Shown here: positions 48,438 through 59,717 of the stretch, piece after piece
Position numbering within the stretch: position 1 is the first letter of the stretch
How the letters are laid out: every line of letters starts with the position of its first letter
Source: Terramyces sp. JEL0728
Lineage: Eukaryota; Chytridiomycota; Chytridiomycetes; Rhizophydiales; Terramycetaceae
Direction of reading: 5' to 3'
Assembly (NCBI GenBank): GCA_027603945.1
Contig: JADIIU010000019.1
Span: forward strand, 62,001 to 126,000
DNA length: 64,000 nucleotides
Translations under genes and position numbers: made by a program
Notes under the pieces: model-generated
The model's database searches: none
The model's input: the letters and a program-made list of their open reading frames with translations, nothing else
What the model was told of the DNA's origin: nothing

Positions 48438-50123
48438 TCATTTAGAGACCGCGGCCGGATATGCGGCGTAGTAGACAGCATCAGATACAAAAGAAGCTGA
48501 TACCTACAGTTAATTCCATTTACTGTTTTCCCGTCGAAATATCTACCATTTATAGCTCTAATAGCCGCCCTAGCTGATTCAACAGAATCAAATTTAATAT
48601 ATATATGTCCTTTGCTTTTTGGATCTACCGCAATATGGCGTATCTTACCGTATTTGGTGCATTCATTTTTGACTTCCTTTTCAATTTCTTTGTCCCAGCT
48701 TGGTCCAGTTTCCCTAAGTTAGCTTGAATTACTTTGCAGGATCAAACATATTCTTCAACACAATAAAGCATGTTTGGATATCGGAACCAGATCGTGATAC
48801 AGGTTTTTGGGTAGAGCTTGTTCTGACATCGTCTCTGGCCAATTTTGCCATCAACTCTACTCTAGACAGTGAATTTAACGAAAAATTTTGCTCCCCTTCG
48901 TCCAAATTCTTTTTTGAAAGCTGCTTATCTTCAATCGGCCCAACTTTAATAGACTTTCCTAGTATTTCTGCGTGGTTCATTCGATTTAAAGCATATCTTG
49001 CATCGCTAGCGCTACGATAGTGAATAAATGCGAAACCTTTAGATTTCCCGGTTTCTGCATCATAGTGGAGATTAATCTTTTCAACCGTTCCATATTTTTC
49101 AAAGGCATTTCTAAGGTCAACTTCTGTAGCATTAGGATGTAATGACCCAACATACAGAGTATTCGTTACAATTTGAGGAGGCGGTCTATATTAACGACAG
49201 TTACCGTTCAATCGGGATTGGCATTGGAATTCCATTATAGTCCTCAATCTTATTTTTTTCACTTTCCGAAGCCTGAATGATAATTGGAATCCCTAACAAT
49301 CGCTCTCCGGTCATTGAAATTGCTTTTGGGGCTGAAGATTCATCATAAAATTCAACATATGCAACACTAGATTAGCTAGAAATTACCCTTTAGATCGTCT
49401 AGTTACTTTATCCATTACTACTTTCGCTTCCCGGATTCTTCCACATGGTCTCAAAAATTCACCCAATTCTCTAGAAGTTAATCTGGCAGCTAATTGCATG
49501 CAAAACACAGTCCGGCGATCTCTTTCAACAGGATCTACAATAAGCGGAGGGGTTGGTTCTCTTACAGGAGTTAGAGGCCTTGGAGATCTATGAATTAGCG
49601 ATAATCACCTCTCTCTGCTACGTCTACGATGTCTTTGCTCACTTCTTTCATAAGATCTTTCTCTTCTTTCATCCCTATCGTATGGCCGTTCTCTTTGTCT
49701 TTCATCCCGTTCATATCTTCTGCTGGATGAGCGATAGCCTCTTCCGTCACGATAATCTCTTTCATCGCGATAGTCTCTTTCGTCATGATAGTCCCTTTCG
49801 CTTATGTAACGGTCCTCCCTTCGGCTTCTTTCTCTTGACCTGGAACGAGGCTCATAGTCATAATGACGGCTTCTTTGTTCCATAGAACGGGAGCGAGACC
49901 TTCTTGATCTGTGTCTCTTTTCCTTTTTATCCTTTTTATAGTCAATTTGCTCTTCACTATATAATTGTGACTCTTCAGTTACATTTTTTTCTGGAGTATT
50001 AAAAGTTGTAGAGTCCTCTTCAACTAGTATTGGCTTTATCGAATCTTTTGATTGCTAGCGTCAGTTATTCAGTACTTGTTTTTCGAACTGTGCTTCCAAA
50101 AGTGCTTCAATATCAACGTCCAT
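48438..50123 (-). CDS. RBM39: RBM39/CAPER-type splicing factor
   Basis: Seven exons with six introns of 19-21 nt give 521 residues. The N-terminus is an RS/RD-rich region ([15 protein letters not shown], then repeats of ERDYRD). RRM1 begins [20 protein letters not shown], with [11 protein letters not shown] and [14 protein letters not shown] as in CAPER; RRM2 is [17 protein letters not shown] with SKGFAFIHY; the third, UHM-like RRM is [13 protein letters not shown] ... [13 protein letters not shown], with the RYF replacing the usual RNP1. It is a U2AF-related factor that recognises 3' splice sites, of interest here because introns are so short. Its TGA overlaps the upstream ATG of CEP78 as ATGA. 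Confidence 0.92.
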
Positions 50124-50163
50124 TTGCAGAAAAAAGTAGAAAATTTTTGAACACGTCAATACA

Positions 50164-51346
50164 ATGAGCGCTTATTTCCAAGAGTCCAGTATCGACTTAC
50201 TTTGCCGAGGATACGTGAATTCGTACATCAAATTCTTTCACTCCAAAAGTTATGATTTTTCGCAAAGGCAGTTTGACGAATTGAAGCAACTATTGACTGC
50301 CGTGGAAGATGCGCTTAGAATGGGTACGAGGGAACTTACACAGGAAACTACGAACTGATTTACAAAGCGAAAACAGATGTAGCCAGATTTTTCTCCTCTA
50401 ACAGCCAATTTTCAGAAAGCTTGACTTACTTTTCAGAAGCGTTGGACGCAGCAAAAAGAGTTAACAATAAAAACGCTCAGCATGAAGTAGATGCAAAATG
50501 CAATTTGGGATCTGCTGTTGGAGAGGCTGGTACTTTAACCTAACAGCAGGAGATTGGAATGAAGCGTTGCAGTTATTTGAGAATGCCCGCGAACTGTCAA
50601 GAAATTTGAATTATATCGAAGGGGAAAAGAAAAGTTTGGGGTTCTTACTACATACGCACATGTCATTAGCAAACCAAGTAAATACCATTAACTCAGGAAA
50701 CTGATGCTGGAAACCCAAAAGAAGCAATTCCACACTACACGAAATGCATCGAGTTGATTAAATTTGAAAACTCAACTAGCGATGCAAGCATGTACAATAA
50801 TCTCCTATACTGCTTGGGCAAGTCGTCAAAGGAAATTGGCGAATGTGAAAAAGCAGTTTCGTATTTGGAGCAGTTTTTGGAAAGAGTAAAGCTGACAGAG
50901 GACAGGGTAAACGAAGGCAATGCGCAGTTGATTTTGGCAGAGTGCTATGAGCAGTAGCTTGATTCTAATTCAGGTTGAACAAGAAAGATCACGCGATTTC
51001 GTACTTGGAGGTTTTCATTGAATCGCAAACGGATTCAACGCAGAAGGAAGCTGAAGCAAAAGCATGTAAGCAGCTGGGTATGTTATACAACAAAATCGAA
51101 AAACATGATCTTTCCTCAAATTACTTTGATAGGCACTACCAACTGCTAAAAACGATTACTCCAAGCAGCCACATGCAGGTTGAAAGCGCAATGGTACAAT
51201 TAGGAGTTGCAAAAGCCAATTCCAAGATGCAATTCTTTTTTGAGACAATTGCAGATCCAAAAGGAGTATCTGCAATTATACAATTTAAAGAAGATGGGTC
51301 TTTTGGAGACTACTTGCCTCCAGCTCATAGAGTTACTATCCAATAA
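50164..51346 (+). CDS. TPR protein, TTC29-like (flagellar)
   Basis: Five exons with introns of 20, 20, 19 and 20 nt encode 367 residues. TPR helices cover most of the length: FSESLTYFSEALDAAKRV, GDWNEALQLFENARELSRNL, GNPKEAIPHYTKCIELIKF, GECEKAVSYLEQFLERVKL, KKDHAISYLEVFIES, HDLSSNYFDRHYQLLK. The order, spacing and the late LGVAKANSKM segment resemble TTC29, an axonemal dynein/intraflagellar transport factor, but other TPR families cannot be ruled out. It starts 40 bp from the divergent RBM39 gene. Confidence 0.65.
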
Positions 51347-51365
51347 ATAGTAGAATTTAAATAAT

Positions 51366-51670
51366 TTATTCAGCATTGTCAAGCTCTTGTGAAGATGTAC
51401 CAGTAGATGCAAGCGGCATCACTCCGCTCCAAATGGCCGCAAACATAAGGTATCTCGCCTGCGAAACCGAATCTGTAGACTACCAAAGATGACCATACAA
51501 CCATATAACAGCGTGTCAATTACCCCATCTTTCTCCATCTCTGAACTTTTGCACAGCACACCACCGAATATCTGCAAAGCTAAGCCTATCCCGACCATTT
51601 TCCTTATGATCACAGGATCTCCCTTTGATATACCACATGAAATTGTTTCCCAGCAATATCTACGCCACAT
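51366..51670 (-). CDS. Possible small membrane protein
   Basis: An ATG-started frame of 83 codons (51670-51419) with a hydrophobic stretch (MVGIGLALQIFGG and LLYGCMVIFGSL) lies between the TPR gene and the ABC transporter. A reading through a 29-nt intron would instead end in QARYLMFAAIWSGVMPLAS, a good membrane helix, closing at 51366. Neither model is decisive and no family is recognised. The opposite strand has a shorter, less convincing frame. Confidence 0.35.
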
Positions 51671-51716
51671 CTAATCCTGCTCTTCACCCACCCAATTTTT
51701 CTTTCGTGTTAAAGCG

Positions 51717-54700
51717 ATGACCAAACAAATCGTGGTTGCGGTATCGACGAGTTCCAGGGGACACAATATTGGATTGTGGAGCAACAATTTCCTGTCAAAT
51801 TGGTTCTTCATTTGGGTGCTGCCTATCATCAAGAGAGCATCTCCAGCCAATATCATGACCCTCCAATTCAACCTCAGACATCAAGAAACAGCCAGGGTGA
51901 ATGTAGACAAATTGGAAAGGGAATGGAAATTTGAACTTGAAGCAAACTCAAAGTACCAAACGAATTAATCTAGAAACCCATCTATTTTGCGGGCAATGCG
52001 CAGCGCTTTCGGAACAGAGTATATGGCGATTGCAGCTTATAAAATAGTTTGGATTTTCTTCACTTGGGCTGGTGCATGGTATTTGTTGTTGCAAATGATT
52101 AACTTTTTGGGCAAAACAAATTTGAATGTGCTTCCAGATTTTAATGGACACATGTATGCACTAGCGCTATTCCTTGCAGGATTTTTCAGTTCGATTGCAA
52201 TTCATCAACAGTACTCAGAATGCAACAGAGTTGGAATCAAAGTTAAAGCTGCTGTTATGGGATTGATCTACAGAAAATCGTTGAAACTATCAAGAGTGAA
52301 GGGTGGGGCTGGAGAAGTGTTGAATTTAATGACTGGCGATGTTATCAAAATCAACGAAGCTATAGTTAATTTTCACTTTTTGTGGTCTGCATTTTTGGAG
52401 GTTGCCTTAATTCTGGCCTTATCTTTTTACCAAATTGGTATCTCTGCCCTGCCTGCACTAGGGTTTGTTTTGATTTTATTACCCATCCAAATGTATTTGG
52501 GCAAAAGGACAAACGATCTGGGAAGGGCACAAAGCAAGCAAACCATCCTACGCGTGCATTTGATGTCTGAATTGCTGACGGCAATCAAATTGATTAAATT
52601 TTACGCATGGGAGATGCCGTTTGCAAAGAAAATCAGCGAATTGCGCAAAAAGGAAACAAAGTACATCTATGATGGTTTGATTACCAAAACAATTAATTAC
52701 ACTGTAGTATTTGCGATTCCAGTCTTGGTTGCTCTGACCTGTTTGTCCACATACGTTGCCATTGGGAACAAGTTGACTGCTTCTGTTGTATTTGCCGTCC
52801 TCTCAGTTTTCAATACATTGCGCTATCCCTTCTTCATGTTGCCAATCGCAGTGAAATCTACCGCTGGAGCGTTGGCTTCTGCTGAACACTTGACTGAATT
52901 CCTATTACTAGATGAAATCATCGAACTAAAACAGTCCGTTCGACCTGAAGGATGCGATTTAGCTGTGGAGATTATTGACAGCGATTTCAAATGGGATGGG
53001 GCAGAAGGACATAAACCATCTATCCATGATATAAGCTTGAAGCTGAAAAAGGGGTCTAAAATTGCAATAGTCGGAGACGTTGGAAGCGGCAAGTCTTCAA
53101 TCATTGCCGCAATACTGGGCCAGATCCGTCAAGTTCGTGGAGATTCAATCAAGGTGTATGGCTCCACTGCTTATATGTCTCAAGAAGCATGGTTATTAAA
53201 CATGACACTACGGGAAAATGTTTTGTTTGGTAAGGAATACAATGCAAAGAAATACAATGAAGTAATTCGAGTAGCTGGCTTGGAAAGAGATTTAACATTG
53301 CTCATCGCCGCTGATCAAACTGAAATTGCTGAACGCGGTGCCAATTTGTCAGGCGGACAACGACAAAGAGTATCTTTGGCCAGAGCAATATACTACGATT
53401 CGGATATTGTTCTTCTGGACGACCCCCTTTCTGCAGTGGACCAGCATGTTGGGAGACAAATATTTGACGAGTGCTTCAAGAAACACCTGAAAGAAAAAAC
53501 TGTCATAGTGTCAATGAACCAGCTTCAATATTTGACTGAAATGGATTACATTGTTTATGTGCAAAACGGAACAATTCACTCGCAGGGGACTTATAAATAC
53601 TTGATGGACAGCGTCGAATCATTCCATACACTAGTTTCTTCCCATGTAGCAGATTCATCAATCGATGATGAGATAGAGTTAATCCCACATGAACCTGAAG
53701 TCACCAAAAACGCTGAAATTCAAAATGTGTCTTCAAAAGAGTCCAGCAGCGAAGAGTTGCAAAAGATTATGGACCAAAATAGCATGTCGCTGCGCATAAG
53801 AAACCAACTCTCGATACGAAAAGGAAACAGGGAATTGAACGAACACTCTATCAGGTCGATGCTCGAAAAGCAATCGCTACATCCAATTGCAGGGCTGGAA
53901 GACCACGATATCGCACGATTTATGCGCCAAAATGAATTATCCGTTCACACAGAAGTCGATCCTGTTGACATTGCTGCCTTAAAAGACGAGGAGCTGCTAA
54001 AGAAAGGCAAATTGGTTCAAGATGATTTGTCAACTAAAACTGCTGGATTTGGTGACTTCTTGGCATATGCAAAGGCCGAGAATGGTGTTTTTATCACGCT
54101 GCTTGTGGTCATCACCTTTTCCCTGGTTCACGGTCTGTTTAGAATCGGTGGTGATTTCTGGTTAAGACTGTGGGTTCCGAGAGTTGGAAATTTCACTGAT
54201 CAAGTATATGTTGGGGTTTACGGTGCTTTCTGTATTGCGTTTTCATTGGGTGCGCTTGGTCGTGGATTGTTCTTTACCAAAGTTACCACTGCCAAAGCAA
54301 TCTATTTGCACGATAAGCTGTTTGATGCTGCTATCCATGCTCCAATGGGATTCTATGACACCACTCCCATTGCCAGAATTCTTTCTTGTTTTTCCAAGCA
54401 TCAACTGCACGTTGACGACACAATGTTGGACGCAGCGATGCAAGCTTTGCAGTATTTCCCTCTTGGATTTGGTGCTCTTATTATCTGTGCAGCTACCATC
54501 CCTTGGAATTGGCTGCCTTGTGTAATTTTGCTATTTATTGGATATATATTTATCAAAGTTACCAGCCCAGCAGACATTGGCACAAAGTCGTTAGAAGCTG
54601 TAACCAAACCACCAATCTATTCCCACTTGACAGCTACCCTTGAAGGTTTACTTTCCATTCGATCATACCACGCTGAATCCAGATTTGATGATATTAATCT

Positions 54701-55956
54701 GGATAAAATTGACAAAAACCATGCGGCCTTGTTTGCAATGCAAAATGGTAACCCCCGTCTTAACTGTAGTCAAATCATTCCAAGCATTGTATATCGATAT
54801 TCTTTCTTCGCTTGTAATCTACTTTGCCGCTTTACTACTAGTTTTTGCTCGAAATGTCCCAAGTATTGATTCCGTTGCTGGTCTTGCATTGTCGAATGCC
54901 CTGCAAATGCTGGTGTTTGTACAATGGACGGTAATTTTAAAATAAGTATAGGTTCGTCAATGGGGCGACGTTGAAACCCAAATGTCATCGGTTGGCCAGC
55001 TGGTATACTACGGAAATGTTAAACCAGAAGCACCATTCGAAATCCCGACCAACAAACCTCCGCCGGATTGGCCTCAAGAAGGGCGAATTAAATTCACAAA
55101 CATTGAGTTGAAATACCAAAAGTTTGGTGTATCGGTATTAAAGAATATTAGCTTGACCATATATCCAAAGGAAAAGATTGGTATTGTAGGAAGAACAGGG
55201 TCTGGTAAATCTACGGTGAGATTTGATTAATAGCAGTTGCTTATTTCATTGCTGAGAATCGTCGAACCTTGCCATGGAACCATCACCATCGATGATTTGG
55301 ATGTCTCTGGAATCGGCCTTCATGATCTTCGCAACAAAATTGCTATTATCCCGCAAGAACCGGTCATGTTTGTGGGCACTATTCGATCAAATCTCGATCC
55401 TTTCAACAAATCAACCGATGAAGAAATTTGGCGAGCACTCGACGCGGTATTTTTAGGCGAAAGCTTTCGCAATTCCCCCTCTAAATTGGAGACACTAGTG
55501 TCTGAAAATGGAAAATCAGTTTCTCAGGGCCAAAGACAACTTTTGTGTATTGCCAGGGCTATTTTGTCAAAAGCTAAAGTGTTGGTGCTGGATGAAGCTA
55601 CTGCATCGCTAGATGCCCAAACTGACCTGATGATACAAGAAGCTATCAAAAAGAATTTTGGAGAACTGACCATGTTGACCATTGCTCATCGATTGAACAC
55701 AATTATCGAATCAGACAGGGTTTTGGTTATGGACGCGGGAAAAGCAGTTGAATTCGACGAGCCTGTCAATCTGTTGAAAATCCCAAATGGCATCTTTAAA
55801 AGTCTAATTGATCAAACTGGTGAACTCGCAGCCAAAAAATTGATAGAAATTGCTGGAAAGGCTCATAATGACAGAGTCGAAAATGGATATGATTTCCCTG
55901 CACTTAAGGATAAGTCAGATGACCAACCACTAAAAGTTGATGAAATCTTCAAATAA
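51717..55956 (+). CDS. ABCC (MRP/CFTR family) multidrug transporter
   Basis: Five exons (51717-51952, 51974-54747, 54770-54930, 54952-55215, 55237-55956; introns 21, 22, 21, 21 nt) give 1384 residues. It is a short ABCC without TMD0: N-terminal LWSNNFLSNWFFIWVLPIIK, TMD1, NBD1 with Walker A GDVGSGKSS, signature LSGGQRQR and Walker B IVLLDDPLSAVD, TMD2, then NBD2 with GRTGSGKST split by the last intron. NBD2 has VSQGQRQLLCIARA as signature and VLVLDEATASLD with the catalytic Glu; the Asp in NBD1 is the usual degenerate site of ABCC. It exports organic anions and glutathione conjugates at plasma or vacuolar membrane. Confidence 0.93.
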
Positions 55957-55987
55957 ATTCCGATTGCGTATTTTTTTTTCTTTTTTC

Positions 55988-57477
55988 ATGGACTTCAAGT
56001 ACGACTTGAAAGAATCTGCAAACTTTATCGAGGGCAAGCAAAATATCTGTCTTCAATTCCCAGATGAATTGCTTGCAGACGCCCCTCTAGTTGCCCAGCA
56101 CCTTAACTCGGACTCTGTATTCATTATGGCTGACACTACGTTTGGCCCATGCTGTGCCGACCTGATAGCTGGTCAACATGCTTCCGCTGATGCAATTATA
56201 CATTATGGCCCTGCATGTCTGACAAGGCAAGTATTTCCTAAATTAGACCGGGAAAAGAGTCTCCGCCTATTTTGTATGTTTTTGAAAAGCAAGCTGTTGA
56301 TATTGACGATTTGGCTGCAAAAATCGAATCTACCTTTACTGATAGCCAACCAGTAATAGTACTTGGCGATACCTCCACTTATCATATTTGGCCTGCCCTT
56401 CAGAACAGAATACCGCTTCCCAATTTTATATGGTCCAGAATAGAAAAAGAGGTCCACAACGATGCTGAAGAAGAGGAGAAAATCCACGGACGGATTATTA
56501 GCTTGCCGGACAATGTGCAGATGCAAGACTGTGTTTTGTTTTATATTGGTGCAGATTCTCTCTGCCTGTCTAATTTGGTAATGTCGATATCTCCTGCTTC
56601 AGTTGTAATATACACTCCCGACACTAAAGAAATCAACGGGCATTATGGCCAGTTGCAGTCGGTTTTGCAGAGACGGTTTGTGCAAATGGAAAAAGCTAGA
56701 GACGCCAATGTCATTGGGATTGTTGTGGGTACTTTAGGAGTTGGTAAGTTGGACCGTTGGTAAATGATGACCATTAGATGCATTCTATAGGAAGAGCCGT
56801 CGTAACAATATCGAGAGATAATTTGACGACCATTTACTTCTGCTGATACCAAATTTTTATTCTTCAGACTAACCTTAGCATCTTATTTGGAGGTGGTGAA
56901 CACCTTGAAGGAATTAATTATAGCTAGTGGCAAAAAGCCCTATATTCTTGCTGTTGGCAAGCCAAATCCCGCAAAGTTAGGAAACTTTCCTGAAATTGAT
57001 TGCTTTGTGTTAGTCGCTTGTCCCCAGAACTCTATTCTAGATTCAAAAGAGTATTTTTACCCTATCGTTACTCCCTACGAGCTGTCCCTCGCTTTGGACA
57101 AAAAATCCATCTGGAATCCGTCCAAATACGAATTGAACCTCAGTCGTATGATGCAAGGTCTTTCGGTGCAACTTGAGGATACCAAAATTAGAGCTTCGGA
57201 ACACCACGACTCTGACGATGAACCGCATTTTTCTCTGATTACTGGTCAATACGCAGTCAAGAAAGGCTTCGTGACAGTTACCAACGATGAAGATGTCCCA
57301 GGGGAATTCATGATGATCAAAAAGGAAGGCGGACAGCTTTCAAAGTTTGTTACATCAAATGTCGGTGCAGAATTCTTGAATAGCAAATCCTTCAAAGGGT
57401 TGGAACCTAAAATAGGGGAAACTAAAGTGGAACTCGCAGAGGAAGGTAGAAGCGGTATTGCAAAGAATTATGAATAA
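55988..57477 (+). CDS. DPH2: Diphthamide biosynthesis protein 2
   Basis: Three exons (55988-56226, 56247-56743, 56879-57477) encode 444 residues. Family blocks: NICLQFPDELLADA, ADTTFGPCCADLIAGQHASADAIIHYGPACL with radical-SAM-like Cys, VGTLGVASYLEVVNTLKEL, VACPQNSILDSKEYFYPIVTPYEL and the ending EEGRSGIAKNYE. With Dph1 it makes the first step of diphthamide on elongation factor 2. Intron 1 is a 20-nt GC-AG intron (AG|GCAAGT donor); intron 2 is 135 nt, six times the local norm, and hosts a C/D snoRNA. Confidence 0.93.
56757..56852 (+). ncRNA. C/D box snoRNA, probable U49 (SNORD49) homolog
   Basis: Inside the 135-nt intron of DPH2. C box ATGATGA is at 56764-56770, D box CTGA at 56843-56846, and the flanking TTGGTA (56757-56762) and TACCAA (56847-56852) form a perfect six-base terminal stem. 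The internal guide ATAGGAAGAGCCG (56787-56799) is a 13-base perfect complement to CGGCTCTTCCTAT of eukaryotic 25S/28S rRNA. A degenerate D' (CGTA, 56801-56804) puts the fifth upstream base, G56796, opposite the C that human U49 methylates (28S C4426 in the older numbering). The rRNA comparison is from memory of yeast and human LSU sequence. No second guide assigned above the D box. Confidence 0.82.
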
Positions 57478-57505
57478 TTTATTACTGTAATTTTAAATAT
57501 AATTT

Positions 57506-58533
57506 ATGTCCAGACTTTTAAATGTCTCCACCCTTGCGCCACAAATTGGTGCTACTTTGATTTGCAATTGTTTAATTTGCCAAATGATTGTACTCAAAGT
57601 AGCTTTTCATGATGGCAAGAAGACTGAAATCAAGCGATTGCCAATGTCCCGATTGCCGAATGAACTGACCTTTGACGAAGTAATTGGCGCTAATCTAGCT
57701 TATAGTAACAATCAACCGAATGTTTAAAAGATCAGATCAACTCGTTCTCAAGTATTTGGATGAAGGTAGATCCATTTAACCGTAGATCAGGATTTGGTTT
57801 CATTGGAAAACGACGGAGGTTCAATTTGCTAATGCTAGATATTTCACATGCCCTCAATATCAACACCACGTTCAAGATTCATGCCTTTACAGACAAGATA
57901 AAGGAAATTCCAACCAGGCCAGAGTTATTGTTCGCCAAGGCGAACGATTCCAGCGACATTAAGGAGATTCTTGGCATGGTCCAGTCTACTTTGGAGAAGC
58001 TACTGATTAAGGGTAAACTATTGTTTACAACAGAATCTAAAGTCGAAACCGAGAAGGAATCGTTCGCCCCTGTCAATTACTCGCAATTCGAGCCATCTCA
58101 ACAGGTTGCAACAAACCCGAGCTACAGCTATCAAAATGCTCAGCGCTCTCAGACTCCTATTCAGCCAATCCAGACCCCAATTACCCAGCAAACCCAAATT
58201 CAACCCTTGAATCAACCTATGCAGCCGGCAATGAACCAACAGAGCCAAATCAATCAGCAACCGCAAATGTCCCAACAAGGTCCAATTAACCAACAAATGA
58301 ACCAGATTCATCCAGGCACGCCAGCTACTCAACAGCCGCAAGCAACTACTCAGGCATATTCGCAGTGGTCACCTCAAGATTCGGGTTATCAACCGCACTA
58401 CTATCAAACACAACCAAGAAGCCGGCCATTTTCGGGAAGCTATCCTCCGCTGCAAAACCCACACCTTCCAGCCCCTGCCGTACATCAACAAAATCCTAGC
58501 CATCAATTACCTCCTCCTATCCAATTCCGTTGA
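57506..58533 (+). CDS. TFG: TFG-like PB1 and Gln/Pro-rich protein
   Basis: Four exons with introns of 31, 20 and 20 nt give 318 residues. Joined, the N-terminal half reads as a PB1 domain: IVLKVAFHDGKKTEIKRLP (basic cluster), LTFDEV, LVLKYLDEDQDLVSLENDGD (acidic OPCA motif), FKIHAF. A short helix (VQSTLEKLLIKG) follows, then ~150 residues rich in Gln, Pro and Tyr, predicted disordered. This is the architecture of TFG, which forms meshworks at ER exit sites and helps COPII carriers. Start could also be the internal Met before IVLKVAF. Yeasts lack TFG. Confidence 0.78.
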
Positions 58534-58591
58534 GTTTTTATTAAATACAAATTTCTTTTTGCACTGTCACGTCATTTTTACTTTGTAATGA

Positions 58592-59717
58592 ATGCCTCCA
58601 GTCAAAAAGGTTAGTTGGGAATAACAGTCAGAAAAGAAACAGGTGAGGCTTTATATGCATCCTCCCTCTATCCCTACAAGATTTCAAACGATCCACTATG
58701 AGGATTCAGAAAAGAAAGCGTTTGCTTCGACCTCAAGGAGGTTTGAGGGGAAAATGAACGATTTGCCAGGACCAGGATACTATGCAAGGGCAGCAGAAAA
58801 GTTGGAATTAGTGTTAAAAGATGCTTCAATCTCGAAAAGAGGATATGGAGTGGGATTTGCGTCTCAAGTAGTTATAGGATTAATACAAGAAAAAACGGTT
58901 TTTGAAACCTCCAACAGACATGGAGACGGAAATAACTATATCTCCAGCTCAATATAATCCAAAGTCTCCAAAATACTCTGATTCTCTGCAAAACTCGCTG
59001 TCGGCTGCATTTCGAAACCCAACAAATGCAGTTCTGGGCAACTCTAGATTTGTTTCTACAAACACGATGGTTCGTACAAAGCGAGGATTTAAACCAACTC
59101 CAGGTCCGGGCGAATACTCTGTGGAAAGAATAGCTGCTCGACCACCGCTAGGCGACGAGAAATCTTCCATCTTTAAAAGCAAAACATCAAGGAGCCATTT
59201 AGACGCTAGCATCAACCGTCCTGCGCCAGGTAATTGACACTGATTCAAGGCAGCTATGATATAGGGAAATCGTCGAAATCATTAGAACCAAAAATATATG
59301 GAGCAATTTCTGCTTTTAAATCATCTCAAAGATTCCAAAATAGCTATCTGTAAGCAATGTTAATATAGAACTAAAGGCCCTGGTCCCACTTCTTACAATC
59401 TGGACGATATACAGCCAGGCAAAAAGTATCTTTCTATTAACAAAAGGAGTGCGAGAAAGATCAAAATTGTAAACTTGGCAGACCCACCAGCTCTGCCTGA
59501 CGAACCGCTAGCAAACCAAGTTTGTGTTCCTGGTTCAGGACAAACACCAATTGCATTCCCTTCGCCTGGAAAATACAATATAGTTAGAGGTGCAGATGCA
59601 ACACTAAAATCATGCCAGGTAACGCGGTGCATATTTATGAGCAAATCAGACAGGTTTGGTAAACCACAGAACAAGGACATGCCTGGACCAGGAGACTACC
59701 ATCGTAATATTGATTAA
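58592..59717 (+). CDS. STPG/SHIPPO-type PG-rich repeat flagellar protein
   Basis: Five exons with introns of 18 (or 22), 22, 20 and 19 nt encode 348 residues. Sperm-tail PG-rich repeats recur: DLPGPGYYAR, TPGPGEYSVE, PAPGSYDIG, KGPGPTSYNLD, PSPGKYNIV and MPGPGDYHRN. Proteins of this family (STPG2, ODF3/CIMAP) line axonemal microtubules. The first intron is ambiguous: ATG at 58592 with an 18-nt intron and ATG at 58588 with a 22-nt intron both keep the frame and the length. It supports a flagellate life stage. Confidence 0.78.

Noticed and set aside
49605..49883. Minus-strand ERDYRD repeats as a tandem DNA repeat or CRISPR-like array
   Set aside because: They are degenerate codon-level repeats of the RBM39 RS/RD domain, not spaced identical repeats.
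51671..51871. Minus-strand 66-codon frame opposite the ABC transporter start
   Set aside because: It is the shadow of the conserved ABCC N-terminus (LWSNNFLSNWFFIWVLP) on the plus strand.
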